Part shown: positions 10,021 through 20,267 of the stretch, piece after piece
Position numbering within the stretch: position 1 is the first letter of the stretch
How the letters are laid out: every line of letters begins with the position of its first letter
From: Bartonella krasnovii
Lineage (GTDB): Bacteria > Pseudomonadota > Alphaproteobacteria > Rhizobiales > Rhizobiaceae
NCBI RefSeq assembly: GCF_003606345.3
Contig: NZ_CP031844.2
Span: 1,781,001 to 1,845,000, forward strand
Reading direction: 5' to 3'
DNA: 64,000 nucleotides
Notes under the pieces: model-generated
Told to the model about the DNA's origin: nothing
Database searches by the model: none
Seen by the model: only the letters and a program-made list of their open reading frames with translations
Program-made: the position numbers and the translations under genes

Positions 10021-10052
10021 AAAACGCCCTCATCATTTTTATCATGATGAGG
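10021..10052 (-). terminator. Probable terminator of fba
   Basis: A perfect 9-bp stem CCTCATCAT/ATGATGAGG with a 7-base loop lies about 60 bp downstream of the fba stop and is followed on the minus strand by GGGCGTTTTAG. The T-run is short and slightly displaced, so efficiency is uncertain. The same hairpin is duplicated at 9521-9545 in the partial copy. Confidence 0.5.
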
Positions 10053-10113
10053 ACTTCCTCAATTACACAGAAACATGCAAAATATCCGCGCATTTAGGCA
10101 TAGAGCTTGTACT

Positions 10114-11145
10114 TCAAGCACTGTCCTTTTCCTGTTCTTTTGTCCATTGTCCTAAAGCAGCTAAATGATTCATCCGCGCACGATGACAAAATGCCTTTTG
10201 CGCAACAGCAATATTTTCATGGCGACCAGCCCATGCTTTTAAAGCAGCCGCTTGCAATGCTCGTCCATAAGAAAAAGTCAATTTCCAAGGCAATGCCCCT
10301 AAACTATTCATGGCAGACAAATGCGCTGTCGCTTCCTGATCAGATTGTCCCCCAGAGAGAAAAGCAATTCCTGGAACAGCACAAGGGACCGTTTGTTTAA
10401 GCACACGGACGGTCTTTTCAGCCACCTCTTCAACACCAGCCTTGCGCGCATCCTTGCCATCAATCACCATATTGGGTTTTAAAATCATCCCCTCTAAAAC
10501 AACACGAGCTTCAAATAGTTCTTTAAAGACAGTTGTCAAAACAGCGTGTGTCACCTCAAAACAACGGGCAATGGAATGTTGACACGACGGTCCATCCATA
10601 AGCACCTCCGGCTCAACAATCGGCACAATATTGAGTTCCTGACATAAAGCAGCATAACGAGCGAGAGCTTGCGCATTTTGATTAATGGCACCTCTTGTTG
10701 GCAGCGTGTGTGCATCAATGGCAATCACCGCGCGCCATTTCGCAAAACGGGCGCCCAAAGCATAATAGTCTTTCAGCCGCTCACGGAGACCATCTAACCC
10801 TTCAGTAATTGTCTCTTGGGGAAAAGCAGCCAAGGGCTTAGCACCGGTATCAACTTTAATTCCTGGCAAAGCACCCGCATCCCGAATAAGATCCGTCAAC
10901 ATTTGCCCTGTTGATGCTTTTTGTCGAATGGTTTCATCAAATAAAATAACACCAGAGATAGCACTTTCCATAGCTTCTTTTGCGCTAAAAAGCATTTCAC
11001 GATAAGCGCGGCGGTTATCCTCATTGGACTCAACACCAATACTTTCAAAACGCTTACCAATTGTTGCAGTACTTTCATCGGCAGCCAAAATACCCTTACC
11101 AGCATGCACCAGAGAAAGTGCTATATCTTCAAGACGTTCATTCAT
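10114..11145 (-). CDS. fbaB: Class I fructose-bisphosphate aldolase
   Basis: Cleaves fructose-1,6-bisphosphate to dihydroxyacetone phosphate and glyceraldehyde-3-phosphate, or the reverse in gluconeogenesis, by a Schiff-base mechanism. The 343-residue length and motifs fit eukaryote-type class I aldolases: GKGILAADES near 16-25, the KW pair at about 136-137, and the Schiff-base lysine in LEGMILKPN (K223). The ATG is preceded by AGAGGA. It lies downstream of tkt, gap and pgk on the same strand, with ~110 bp to pgk, forming a glycolysis/pentose-phosphate cluster. The native 3' end is followed by a decayed tandem copy of itself. Confidence 0.95.
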   Translation of the reverse strand: MNERLEDIALSLVHAGKGILAADESTATIGKRFESIGVESNEDNRRAYREMLFSAKEAMESAISGVILFDETIRQKASTGQMLTDLIRDAGALPGIKVDTGAKPLAAFPQETITEGLDGLRERLKDYYALGARFAKWRAVIAIDAHTLPTRGAINQNAQALARYAALCQELNIVPIVEPEVLMDGPSCQHSIARCFEVTHAVLTTVFKELFEARVVLEGMILKPNMVIDGKDARKAGVEEVAEKTVRVLKQTVPCAVPGIAFLSGGQSDQEATAHLSAMNSLGALPWKLTFSYGRALQAAALKAWAGRHENIAVAQKAFCHRARMNHLAALGQWTKEQEKDSA

Positions 11146-11255
11146 AAAAAATTCCTCTTTATTTTATCGCATTTTCAAACATCAGCAATATGATCATCAT
11201 ACTTGACACAGCCTATGATCTTACAGCTCTTTCAATTTTCCCTTCAACAAAGTCT

Positions 11256-12449
11256 TTAAGCTTGCATAAGAGCAAGAATACCAGGAAGCACCTTACCTTC
11301 CATCCATTCTAAAAAAGCCCCTCCTGCAGTTGAGAGATAAGTAAAATCATTAGCAACACCCGCATGATTAAGAGCAAAAACTGTATCGCCTCCTCCCGCA
11401 ATTGAAACTAACTTGCCCATCAAACTGCGTTCTGCGGCATGGCGTGCAACGGCAATTGTTCCTTTATCAAAGGGAGACATCTCAAAAACACCAAGAGGTC
11501 CATTCCACACAAGAGTCGCAGCCTTATCTATCGCGCTCTTGATATGAGCAATAGAGCGCGTTCCAATATCCAATATCATGCCATCCGCAGGAATATCGCT
11601 AATATCATAAAGACGATGCGGTGCATTTTTTTCAAAGCGAAATCCAACGATAGCATCCATAGGCAGTAGAAGTGTACAGTGACATTCCTGCGCTTTTTTA
11701 ATAATTTTTTTGACCGTCTCCATCAATTCGTGTTCACACAGTGACTTCCCCACATGAATGCCTTGCGCGGCTAAAAAACTATTGGCCATCCCACCCCCAA
11801 TAACCAAGGAGTCGACTTTTTCCACCAAATGATTGAGAACAAAAAGCTTACTGGAAACTTTTGCCCCTCCCACCAGTGCGACCACAGGATGCGTTGGATT
11901 TCCAAGCCCTTTTTCTAAGGCCTGCAATTCCCCTTGCAGTAATCGCCCCGCATAAGAGGGTAACAAATGGGTTATTCCCTCCACTGAAGCATGGGCACGA
12001 TGAGAAACCGAAAAAGCATCATTGACATAAAGATCCCCATTATGGGCCAAAGCTTCTGCAAAAGAACAATCATTCTTTTCCTCACCGGCATAAAACCGAA
12101 CATTTTCGAGCAATACAACGCCTCCATTTTGCAATGACTCCACCGCTACCTGTGCAGCTGAACCAATACAGTCCGGCGCAAAAGCAACCGGCTGTTTTAT
12201 GATCTTTTCCAGCACCGGCACAACAGAACGGAGTGAAAATTCTGACTCGACCTTTCCTTTGGGGCGACCACAATGAGAAAGCAGAATAAGCTTGGCTCCC
12301 CGCTTTTGCAGTTCAACGAGCGTCTCTTTATGGCGTTTAAGACGCGTTTCATCGCAAACTTTACCCTGTGCCATAGGAACATTAAAATCCACCCGCACAA
12401 GCACACGCTTTCCAGCAACATCAACATCATCAAGTGTACGAAAACCCAT
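11256..12449 (-). CDS. pgk: Phosphoglycerate kinase
   Basis: Transfers phosphate between 1,3-bisphosphoglycerate and ADP in glycolysis. The 397-residue protein has the two-domain PGK layout. The N-terminal substrate-binding motif VRVDFNVP is near residues 18-25 and a basic patch HCGRPKGK is near 59-66. GGAKVSSK is in the nucleotide domain and a GGGDT glycine-rich loop is near the C-terminus. The ATG is preceded by AGAGGAA. It lies between gap (about 575 bp upstream, with a terminator after gap) and fba (110 bp downstream), so pgk probably has its own promoter and may be cotranscribed with fba. Confidence 0.97.
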   Translation of the reverse strand: MGFRTLDDVDVAGKRVLVRVDFNVPMAQGKVCDETRLKRHKETLVELQKRGAKLILLSHCGRPKGKVESEFSLRSVVPVLEKIIKQPVAFAPDCIGSAAQVAVESLQNGGVVLLENVRFYAGEEKNDCSFAEALAHNGDLYVNDAFSVSHRAHASVEGITHLLPSYAGRLLQGELQALEKGLGNPTHPVVALVGGAKVSSKLFVLNHLVEKVDSLVIGGGMANSFLAAQGIHVGKSLCEHELMETVKKIIKKAQECHCTLLLPMDAIVGFRFEKNAPHRLYDISDIPADGMILDIGTRSIAHIKSAIDKAATLVWNGPLGVFEMSPFDKGTIAVARHAAERSLMGKLVSIAGGGDTVFALNHAGVANDFTYLSTAGGAFLEWMEGKVLPGILALMQA

Positions 12450-12991
12450 TCGCTATTTCCTCTTCACTTTCCGTTGTTTTAAACAAAAATGCATCGAACA
12501 AACCTGCTTAATTCTCTTTCCACTAAAACCTCTTCTTTGCTTTTATAGGTCCCCTCTTTGTTTTTGCATGAAAAGGACCAACAACAACAGCCCCCTTCTC
12601 TCAACTCTCTGTCTGAAAATCAAAAGCCTCCATTGTCAAACGTATCCATGGTCAAATATACAAAAGCCTCCATTGTTCTTAATCTTCTACATTCCATTGT
12701 TTCCAACAAATGTATTGGCTCAATTTTATTTTCACTAAAACACCCTTTTACTTTTATGCAAAAGAGTTTACCTCTTTCGTTTTCTGACGTTTTCTCAAAA
12801 ATTGTCCTGTATCAGATGTTACTTTTTCAAGCTTACTCTTTCACGCAACTTTTAAAAGTGCCTAGCGCCTTGTATCAAAAAACACCATCAATCTTTCAAC
12901 AGCATCCTCTCTCTCGCGCATAAAACAATAACCTGTCTAGACTTTCTCAAAAGAATGCGCCTTAATTTGTACAAAACGAGGCTTTTTCTTA
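12450..12991. other. Spacer between gap and pgk
   Basis: No gene is seen. It contains a short direct repeat, CAAAAGCCTCCATTGT, at 12621 and 12661 (40-bp period). The region next to 12450 should hold the minus-strand pgk promoter. Confidence 0.45.
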
Positions 12992-13014
12992 TAAAAAGAG
13001 GACCCTAAGGTCCT
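12992..13014 (-). terminator. Rho-independent terminator of gap
   Basis: A perfect 6-bp stem AGGACC/GGTCCT with a 4-base loop lies 12 bp after the gap stop codon. On the minus strand it is followed by CTTTTTATAAG, a short T-run. Confidence 0.8.
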
Positions 13015-13025
13015 TCTTATGGTAT

Positions 13026-14033
13026 CTATATTGTCTTAGCAAAAGCCACCGCCGTATCACTCATACGGTTAGAAAAGCCCCATTCATTATCATACCAAAC
13101 GAGAACACGACAGAGCTTACCATCAATCACTTTGGTTTGATCATTATGAAAAATCGCTGAATGCGGATTATGATTAAAATCACAACTCACAAGCTTTTCT
13201 TCTGTCATATCCAAAATGCCCTTTAGAGGACCTCGTGCAGCAGCCGCAATAGCTGTATTAATTTCTTCAATTGTTGTGGAACGCTGAGCCGTAAATGTCA
13301 AATCAACCACAGAAACATTAGGGGTTGGAACACGAATGGACACCCCATCAAGCAATCCCTTTAATTCTGGCAAAACCAACCCCACAGCTTTTGCCGCTCC
13401 GGTTGATGTAGGAATCATCGAAAGAGCAGCCGCACGCGCACGATAAAGATCACGATGCATGGTATCTAAAACGGGCTGATCCCCCGTATAAGAATGGATT
13501 GTTGTCATAAAGCCCCTTTCAATACCCACCGTGTTATGCAAAACTTGTGCAACGGGCGCCAAACAATTGGTTGTACAAGAGGCATTTGAAACAATACGAT
13601 GCTCACGGCTTAAAGACTGATGATTAACCCCATAAACAACCGTAAGATCTGCACCCTCTGAGGGAGCGGAAACCAGAACACGCTTTGCCCCTGCATCCAA
13701 ATGTGCCTTTGCTTTATCACGCGCCGTAAAAATGCCCGTACATTCCAACGCGATATCGATATCCAAATCTTTCCAAGGCAATTGTGCTGGATCACGCTCT
13801 GCACAGACCTTTATTAAACCAGTTCCCACATCAATGGCATCGCCCACCACCTTAACATCCTCAGGAAAACGGCCATGAACTGAATCATAGCGCAACAAAT
13901 GGGCATTTGTTTCCACCGATCCCAAATCATTAATTGCAACCACTTCAATATCTTTTCGTCCACTTTCTATCAGTGCCCGTAAAATATTGCGTCCAATACG
14001 ACCAAACCCATTAATTGCAACACGAACTGTCAT
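13026..14033 (-). CDS. gap: Glyceraldehyde-3-phosphate dehydrogenase, type I
   Basis: Oxidises glyceraldehyde-3-phosphate to 1,3-bisphosphoglycerate with NAD. The 335-residue product has the Rossmann motif NGFGRIGR (8-15) and the catalytic SNASCTTN with C153, followed by HSYTGDQ and the conserved STGAAKAVG. The start at 14033 (ATG, with GAGGAAAC upstream) is chosen over an upstream in-frame start at 14072 because the family begins directly with the Rossmann strand. An acidic D36 after strand 2 suggests NAD preference. It lies 182 bp from tkt and is followed by a terminator. A decayed fragment of a gap-like gene lies at 59887. Confidence 0.97.
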   Translation of the reverse strand: MTVRVAINGFGRIGRNILRALIESGRKDIEVVAINDLGSVETNAHLLRYDSVHGRFPEDVKVVGDAIDVGTGLIKVCAERDPAQLPWKDLDIDIALECTGIFTARDKAKAHLDAGAKRVLVSAPSEGADLTVVYGVNHQSLSREHRIVSNASCTTNCLAPVAQVLHNTVGIERGFMTTIHSYTGDQPVLDTMHRDLYRARAAALSMIPTSTGAAKAVGLVLPELKGLLDGVSIRVPTPNVSVVDLTFTAQRSTTIEEINTAIAAAARGPLKGILDMTEEKLVSCDFNHNPHSAIFHNDQTKVIDGKLCRVLVWYDNEWGFSNRMSDTAVAFAKTI

Positions 14034-14215
14034 TTCACATGTTTCCTCATCTAATTTTTTAAAGCATAACATTTAAAACACAACAAATGGGCATTTTCCA
14101 ATCCCAAACCATAAATTCCCAAGACATCAATATCTCGATAAATTAATCACTTACCCACAACACTGCACAGAGTATAATACCCGACAACCACCCCCGCTCA
14201 TGACAACACACACTG

Positions 14216-16222
14216 TCATCTTGTTTTTTCTTCTGCGATCTTTTCCAGCTCTCTTTCAACAATTGCCACGACATTTTCAAAAGTAAGACCAAAATGTGCA
14301 TAAAGGTCATCAATTGTTCCACTCGCCCCAAAGCCCTCCATACCAATAAAAATCCCATCACAGCCAATAAAACGGTCCCATCCTTGAGCAACAGCAGCTT
14401 CAATCGCGATTTTAATCGGCGCATCGCCAATGAGAGCCCGCTGATAGGAGCAAGACTGTTGAGAAAAGAGTTCAAAACAAGGCACAGAAACCACACGTGT
14501 TGGGATACCTTTTTCTTCTAAGACCTCACGTGCTTTAACCGCAATTTGCAACTCTGAACCGGAAGCAAACAGTGTCACTTGTGCTTCATCACTGGCTGTT
14601 AACAATTCATAAGCACCAAGCATACAGAGATTTTCTTCTTCATACTCTTGACGCAACAGCGGTAAATTTTGTCGACTCAAAGCTAAGGTAGAAGGCGTGC
14701 TACGCGCTTTCAAAGCCAATTGCCAACACTCAATTGTCTCCATAGCGTCAGCAGGACGGAATACAAGATGATTAGGCATAGCACGCAGGCAAGCCAAATG
14801 TTCCACGGGTTGATGGGTCGGACCATCTTCTCCAAGCCCAATAGAATCATGGGTCATGACATAAACCACCCGCAGCCCCATAAGAGAAGACAAGCGCATA
14901 GCAGGACGCATATAGTCAGAAAAGCATAAAAATGTTCCCCCATAAGGGATAAAGCCTCCGTGGAGAGCGAGCCCATTCATGATAGCGCCCATAGCATGTT
15001 CACGAATACCATAATGGAGATAGCGCCCTGAAAAATCCTCCGCCGTGATACTTTTCATCTGGCTGCTTTTTGTATTATTAGATCCTGTTAAGTCGGCAGA
15101 ACCACCAATGGTCTCACTCACGACTTCATTGATCACTTCCAAAGCCATCTCAGAAGCTTTACGCGTAGCAACAACAGGAGACTCTTCAACAAGCTTCTGT
15201 TTATAAGCATCCACAGCACCATCAAATCCCCCCACGAGATCACCACGCATCAATCTTTCAAATTCCACCCGCTCTGAGACAGGAAGATCAGCCAATTTTT
15301 CTTCCCACTTTTGTCGCTTTTTAGCAGCATTAAGCCCTGCCAAGCGCCAATTATCAAGAATATCGGCTGGAATAACGAAAGGCTCTGCCTCCCACCCTAA
15401 GGCGATACGGGTCTCAGCGATTTCCCGTGCTCCTAAAGGGGCCCCATGAACTTTATTGCTTCCCGCTTTATTGGGCGCCCCAAAGCCTATCGTTGTTTTA
15501 CAGGCAATCAACGTTGGTTTATCACTTTTGCGTGCTGCTTCAATAGCTTGTGCAATAGCGGCTTGATCATGCCCATTTACTTTGAGTGTATTCCAACCGG
15601 ATGCTTTAAAACGGGCGATTTGATCTGTACTATCCGCAAGAGAAATTTCTCCATCGATAGAAATATTATTATCATCCCACAACACGATAAGCTTATTAAG
15701 TTTCAAATGTCCTGCCAAGGAAAGTGCTTCTTGCGAAATGCCTTCCATCAGGCATCCATCCCCCACCAACGCATAAGTATAATGGTTGATAAGATCGCCA
15801 AAACGGGCATTTTGCAACCGTTCTGCAAGAGCCATCCCCACGGCATTCGCTAACCCCTGTCCCAAAGGTCCTGTCGTTGTTTCAATTCCTGCCGCATGCC
15901 CATATTCTGGATGACCTGCAAGCTTTGCCCCTAATTGGCGAAAACTTTTTATATCCTCAAGTGAGATATCTTCATAACCAGAAAGATACAGCAGAGCATA
16001 AAGCAACATAGATCCATGTCCTGCTGATAAGACAAAACGATCACGGTTAGGCCAACGAGGTTTTTTAGGATCATGAGCAAGGAATTGTGTATAAAGAACC
16101 GTAGCAATATCAGCGGCTCCCATTGGCAAGCCGGGATGACCAGAGTTGGCTTTTTCAATCGCATCAATAGCAAGAAAACGGATAGCATTGGCCATCTGAT
16201 TCTGTTGGTGGGTATTTGTCAT
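14216..16222 (-). CDS. tkt: Transketolase
   Basis: A thiamine diphosphate enzyme that transfers two-carbon ketol units in the non-oxidative pentose phosphate pathway. The 668-residue length is typical. Visible features are the N-terminal GHPG motif near residue 28, the ThDP motif GDG...DDNN around 153-185, the central catalytic GSADLTGSN, and the GIREHAMG motif of the pyrimidine domain. The ATG at 16222 has a weak ribosome site and a second Met at residue 10 is possible. tkt heads the minus-strand cluster tkt-gap-pgk-fba. Confidence 0.96.
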   Translation of the reverse strand: MTNTHQQNQMANAIRFLAIDAIEKANSGHPGLPMGAADIATVLYTQFLAHDPKKPRWPNRDRFVLSAGHGSMLLYALLYLSGYEDISLEDIKSFRQLGAKLAGHPEYGHAAGIETTTGPLGQGLANAVGMALAERLQNARFGDLINHYTYALVGDGCLMEGISQEALSLAGHLKLNKLIVLWDDNNISIDGEISLADSTDQIARFKASGWNTLKVNGHDQAAIAQAIEAARKSDKPTLIACKTTIGFGAPNKAGSNKVHGAPLGAREIAETRIALGWEAEPFVIPADILDNWRLAGLNAAKKRQKWEEKLADLPVSERVEFERLMRGDLVGGFDGAVDAYKQKLVEESPVVATRKASEMALEVINEVVSETIGGSADLTGSNNTKSSQMKSITAEDFSGRYLHYGIREHAMGAIMNGLALHGGFIPYGGTFLCFSDYMRPAMRLSSLMGLRVVYVMTHDSIGLGEDGPTHQPVEHLACLRAMPNHLVFRPADAMETIECWQLALKARSTPSTLALSRQNLPLLRQEYEEENLCMLGAYELLTASDEAQVTLFASGSELQIAVKAREVLEEKGIPTRVVSVPCFELFSQQSCSYQRALIGDAPIKIAIEAAVAQGWDRFIGCDGIFIGMEGFGASGTIDDLYAHFGLTFENVVAIVERELEKIAEEKTR

Positions 16223-16570
16223 GAATGATCGACCATTTCGTTAAATACGTTATACTGTTGCTTTTTCCGTATTCTCTTAGATTCTCTTTAAATTCCTTAA
16301 GAAATACTCTTTTTTTCATCATCAGCGTGAGACTTTTTGTCATCGCTTCACATACATTAATAACACATTCCCCTCACGCATCCTGTATATCCATGTCATT
16401 TATGACAATACGCGCAAAAAATCCAGCTTTTAATTAATATCTATCCCCTGCTTTGCTTGCTAAAATATCCTACATACTTAAAAATGAAAGAGACACACTA
16501 TGAAAATGTAAGTGATTCGTTTTTGCATAACGCATTGATAAAGGATACAATTACTCAAAGGACAAAAGCA
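16223..16570. other. Divergent promoter region between tkt and the DUF4164 gene
   Basis: About 350 bp of AT-rich sequence separates two divergent genes. An open frame upstream of the DUF4164 start (from 16457) is in frame but does not look like family sequence, so it is treated as leader. No other feature is seen. Confidence 0.45.
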
Positions 16571-16846
16571 ATGAACCAAGAGACTACGGTTCTGCAAGAT
16601 GCTCTAGAGCACTTAGAAAAAGCACTTAGAACCTTAGAGATCACCATAATAAACCGCAACGCCGTTATTGATAAAAATAACGAATGGGAAGAAGAAATTC
16701 AACGAATGAATGCTGACCGCAGCCATCTTGCTCAAGCACTTGACAAAGCTGAAGCCCAAATTGAACGCTTAGAATCCGTTAACAAAGAAGTTTCCAAACG
16801 TCTTATTAAAGCAATGGAAACGATTCGTGTTGTCATTGATAGATAA
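16571..16846 (+). CDS. DUF4164 coiled-coil protein
   Basis: The 91-residue product is almost entirely a charged amphipathic helix (about 5-85), rich in Glu, Lys, Ala and Leu, ending in METIRVVIDR. This matches DUF4164, a small Rhizobiales family usually found immediately upstream of zapA. The ATG at 16571 has AAAGGAC upstream. The in-frame extension to 16457 would make the protein atypically long. It is 28 bp upstream of zapA and very probably cotranscribed. A role with ZapA in division-ring assembly is plausible from context but not shown. Confidence 0.8.
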   Translation: MNQETTVLQDALEHLEKALRTLEITIINRNAVIDKNNEWEEEIQRMNADRSHLAQALDKAEAQIERLESVNKEVSKRLIKAMETIRVVIDR

Positions 16847-16874
16847 AGGTTTGGATAAATAAAGGTTTGAACGT

Positions 16875-17258
16875 ATGGAAACAGTTTCCGTTACCATTGA
16901 TGGTAAAAACTATCGTATGGCTTGTAATAAAGGACAAGAAAGTCATCTTATTGCGCTTGCAGCTCAATTAGATCAATATATCACCCATTTAAAGAAAAAT
17001 TTTGGAGAAATTGGCGACCATCGTTTATCGGTAATGGCGGGCATAATGATTATCGATGAAATGGAAGAAATAAAACGAGAAAATAAAAAGTTACAAGAAG
17101 ACTACGATGCTCTTTTACGACTCCACAATGAAAAGGAGCGCGCCATGGGAAGAATTATGCGTGACACCACACAACGCATTGAAAAGCTCACCAATCAATT
17201 GCTCAAAGATGACCAAAATAGCAAAAACATTCAAGAACAAGAACAAGAAGATTTCTAA
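16875..17258 (+). CDS. zapA: Cell division protein ZapA
   Basis: ZapA binds and bundles FtsZ protofilaments at the division ring. The 127-residue protein has the N-terminal globular domain (about 1-50: VSVTIDGKNYRMAC, then HLIALAAQLDQYI) and a C-terminal coiled coil (about 60-120). The Glu/Gln-rich tail is typical of alphaproteobacterial members. The ATG at 16875 is preceded by AAAGG. It is the second gene of a two-gene unit with the DUF4164 gene. In other proteobacteria 6S RNA often follows zapA, but I could not recognise it here. Confidence 0.88.
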   Translation: METVSVTIDGKNYRMACNKGQESHLIALAAQLDQYITHLKKNFGEIGDHRLSVMAGIMIIDEMEEIKRENKKLQEDYDALLRLHNEKERAMGRIMRDTTQRIEKLTNQLLKDDQNSKNIQEQEQEDF

Positions 17259-17955
17259 ACAGCACCATCACGAAAAAAAGCAAGCCGATTTGACTTTTTC
17301 TCCACACCTCAAAAGGCACAAAAAACTCTCCTCCCCCATAAACAGTTCGATTTCTTATTAAGAAAATTCCAGTGACTAGTTACGCATTGCCCACACAGAA
17401 TTAGCTTAAAATCAGATCAAAAAACTCTCTTGAATATTTCATTGATACACAAACTCTTCATACTTCCAAGATTCCGCCTTATACTACCATGCTAGCAATG
17501 AGATATCTCGCACAATAAACGCCCCAAAATCACCCCCCCAAAAAACAAATGTCATTGTTAAAAAATCGTAATGTATAAAGCCAACTGCTTTTACATAAAA
17601 ATGGCGCATGAACAGCATATTTTTTAAATACGTTCACCCATTACTTTATTCTCATGCCTAATCTTCATCATTTTGGGGAACACATAATTTTATTCAATTC
17701 TATTTGCAAAAGTTTTATCCATTCACAAAAGCTTAAAGTGAAAAAAATTTTAAAGCTCTCATTCAAATAGCAAAAGAATAAATTTTCATGATCAATGAAT
17801 CTCTCGCTTATAAAACATCAATAAAGCGATATGAAACATATTTTAAAAGGTGATAAAAAGAAAATCCACCATAGGTAACCATCTTCAAAACGAAAGATAA
17901 AATTCCCATATCACCACATCCCACCCCAAAACCTAATGCCCAAACATTATAATAC
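17259..17955. other. Long spacer after zapA
   Basis: About 700 bp without a recognisable gene. It lies where 6S RNA (ssrS) is often found after zapA, but I see no convincing long bulged hairpin, so no RNA is called. A structural-RNA covariance search would decide. Confidence 0.4.
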
Positions 17956-18040
17956 CGTGTTTTCACAATGGAAGATCAAAGCAATAATCGGTCTATTGGG
18001 ACGCTCACGAGAAGCACGCAGACCCGTTGTTTCTAAAACC
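17956..18040 (-). pseudogene. Short decayed copy of an internal pyk segment
   Basis: About 85 bp match 18301-18385 inside pyk almost base for base (for example ATAATCGGTCTATTGGGACG), in the same orientation. It encodes part of the C-terminal domain (RERPNRPIIAL region). The copy lies 40 bp beyond the native pyk stop and has lost the intervening coding sequence, consistent with a partial tandem duplication followed by a deletion. Confidence 0.85.
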
Positions 18041-18080
18041 CATTCAAAGGCACATGGAAAAAACACCATGTATAAGCGGA

Positions 18081-19517
18081 TCAAATCCCCTTCGTTCCAT
18101 CTGGAGAGACAGAGGCAATACGCAAAAGGTTTGTTGCACCAGGCGTTCCAAGGGGAACACCGGCTGTCACAAGGAAGCGATCACCTCCTTGGCAAAAACC
18201 TTCCTGAAAGGCAATGATAGCTGCACGATCAACCATATCCTCTAAATTCTTCGCATCCGCAGTAACCACACAATGAAGCCCCCAAACGAGTGCCAAACGC
18301 CGTGCTGTTTCCACAATGGGCGATAAAGCAATAATCGGTCTATTGGGACGCTCACGAGAAGCGCGCAGACCCGTTGTTCCTGAAGCCGTATAGGCAACGA
18401 TAGCGGCAAGTGAAAGTGTTTCAGCAATCTGACGCGCTGCAAGAGAAATCGCATCCGTCCCGGTTGATTCTGGTGTTGGATGTTGTGCTCCAACCTGAGC
18501 AGCATAAGTTTGATCTTGTTCAATTTGCCGTGCGATTTTATCCATCATAAGCACCGCTTCTTCTGGATAACGACCAGAAGCAGATTCAGCCGACAACATC
18601 ACCGCATCTGTTCCAGCATAAACCGCAGTCGCCACATCCGATACTTCTGCACGCGTTGGCACAGGAGATGTGATCATTGACTCGAGCATTTGTGTTGCTA
18701 CCACCACCGGTTTTCCAGCTAAACGGCAAGCTTTGATCAGCTCCATTTGAATCGCAGGAACCCTTTCCAGAGGCATTTCCACCCCGAGATCTCCGCGTGC
18801 AATCATAATACCATCAGAAACGTCAATAATCTTTTCTATATGTTCCAAGGCTTGAGGCTTTTCGATTTTAGCCATCAAAGACACTTTGCTTTTTGTTAAC
18901 CGGCGCACCGCTATAATATCTTCTGGACGTTGAATAAAAGAAAGGGCAACCCAATCAACAGGCTGCTGTAACAGAGCCTGAAGATCAGCCTTATCTTTTA
19001 AGGTCATCGAATCAAAAGGCAAAATTGTATCCGGAAAACTCACACCTTTTCGATCAGAAATACGGGTTCCAGCAACCACACGACACTGAACAAAATGATC
19101 ATCACACACTTCAGCACGCAGTTCTAACTTTCCATCATCAATTAACAAGCGATCCCCTGGTTTAATCGCTGAAAAGACATCCTCATGAGGGAAAAAAACA
19201 CGCTGTGCATCGCCAGCCACATCGCGATGATCTAACGTAAAGCTTTGCCCGACACGCAAATCTTCTTGACCTTTGTCAAAACAACCAATACGCAGTTTTG
19301 GTCCCTGAAGATCCACCAAAATACCAATGGGGCGCCGAACCGTTTTTTCAACCTCCCGTATTGACTTAACCAAATCGCCCAGCGTGTTACGATCCGTATG
19401 ACTCATATTAAGGCGAAAAACATCTGCCCCTGCCCTAAAAAGCTTCTCAATCATTACACGAGAAAAAGAAGAAGGACCAAGAGTCGCAATAATTTTTACT
19501 TTACGGGCCCGTTTCAC
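18081..19517 (-). CDS. pyk: Pyruvate kinase
   Basis: Converts phosphoenolpyruvate and ADP to pyruvate and ATP. The 478-residue protein begins KVKIIATLGPSS and shows the substrate motif FRLNMSH, the catalytic lysine motif MAKIEKPQA, the metal-binding IARGDLGVE and the TRAEVSDVA helix, followed by the C-terminal allosteric-type domain. The start is GTG at 19517, overlapping the stop of the upstream DUF1036 gene as GTGA, so translation is probably coupled. The two genes form an operon. A decayed copy of an internal 85-bp segment lies just downstream. Confidence 0.96.
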   Translation of the reverse strand: MKRARKVKIIATLGPSSFSRVMIEKLFRAGADVFRLNMSHTDRNTLGDLVKSIREVEKTVRRPIGILVDLQGPKLRIGCFDKGQEDLRVGQSFTLDHRDVAGDAQRVFFPHEDVFSAIKPGDRLLIDDGKLELRAEVCDDHFVQCRVVAGTRISDRKGVSFPDTILPFDSMTLKDKADLQALLQQPVDWVALSFIQRPEDIIAVRRLTKSKVSLMAKIEKPQALEHIEKIIDVSDGIMIARGDLGVEMPLERVPAIQMELIKACRLAGKPVVVATQMLESMITSPVPTRAEVSDVATAVYAGTDAVMLSAESASGRYPEEAVLMMDKIARQIEQDQTYAAQVGAQHPTPESTGTDAISLAARQIAETLSLAAIVAYTASGTTGLRASRERPNRPIIALSPIVETARRLALVWGLHCVVTADAKNLEDMVDRAAIIAFQEGFCQGGDRFLVTAGVPLGTPGATNLLRIASVSPDGTKGI

Positions 19518-20002
19518 GGTGGAGAATTTCCTGAAAAAGAAGGGATAACTGAATTGTTGAACAAAGAATCATCCGTCAACTGTACCATCCAACTGGTTTG
19601 ATTACCGGTATCGATTTCCTTAAACTCAGCCTTTTGATATCCACGCGGGAAACAATCATGAACCCCTTGAATGGTAAATTGGCTATCTTGCACACACATG
19701 GTGACAGAGCCTGCCCAGCTTCCTTTTTTTTGTGCTCCTTCCGCATAAAAATAATAAAACCGCGAGGCAAGAGGTCCTTCGATTAAGGTCTTACATTCTG
19801 TCACGGGAACCACCCACCAGCCTTCGCTCACCCACCCTGAAAACGTACGATATCCAAGAGCAACCCCTACAGACTGTTGCGTTGTATTACACACTCTAAA
19901 GTCAGCCTTTGCACAAACAACAAGGGGAAATAAGAGCAAAATGCTCAAAAGAAAAACCTTTAATCTTTTCTGAAATGCCCAATATTGTTTTTTCAAAATC
20001 AC
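19514..20002 (-). CDS. DUF1036 family exported protein
   Basis: The 162-residue product has an N-terminal signal peptide (charged start, hydrophobic core at about 16-30, then CAKA-DFRVCN). The DUF1036 core follows, with conserved cysteines and aromatic motifs such as FSGWVSEGWW. DUF1036 proteins are secreted or periplasmic, of unknown function, and in Rhizobiales often sit directly upstream of pyk, as here. The start is GTG with a good AGAGGAAG ribosome site. It overlaps pyk by 4 bp. A regulatory or envelope role cannot be told from sequence. Confidence 0.85.
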   Translation of the reverse strand: MILKKQYWAFQKRLKVFLLSILLLFPLVVCAKADFRVCNTTQQSVGVALGYRTFSGWVSEGWWVVPVTECKTLIEGPLASRFYYFYAEGAQKKGSWAGSVTMCVQDSQFTIQGVHDCFPRGYQKAEFKEIDTGNQTSWMVQLTDDSLFNNSVIPSFSGNSPP

Positions 20003-20267
20003 AAAACTTCCTCTATAATATCAATTCCCAAAACACATTATACGTCTTTTTTTTCAAAAGCCTTTCAACTCTTAAAAACATATATTTTTATATTTTTCTT
20101 TTTATAGCCCTTTTATCGATGCATATATCTTAAAAACTTTACAAAATATTTAAAGTCAATTTGTAAAAAAACTGTGGTGCTTGATTGATTTTTTATTTTT
20201 CAAGCTTTTCCAACATAAACTTGTCATCAAAAAAATAACTTAAAACATATAACCTGGAGAAAATACA
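20003..20267. other. Divergent promoter region between the DUF1036 gene and gapR
   Basis: 265 bp of very AT-rich sequence lie between divergent genes. No motif is confident enough to name. Confidence 0.4.

Noticed and set aside
9599-10400. Plus-strand frames across the fba 3' end and its copy
   Set aside because: Antisense readings of fba; the two similar frames only reflect the tandem duplication.
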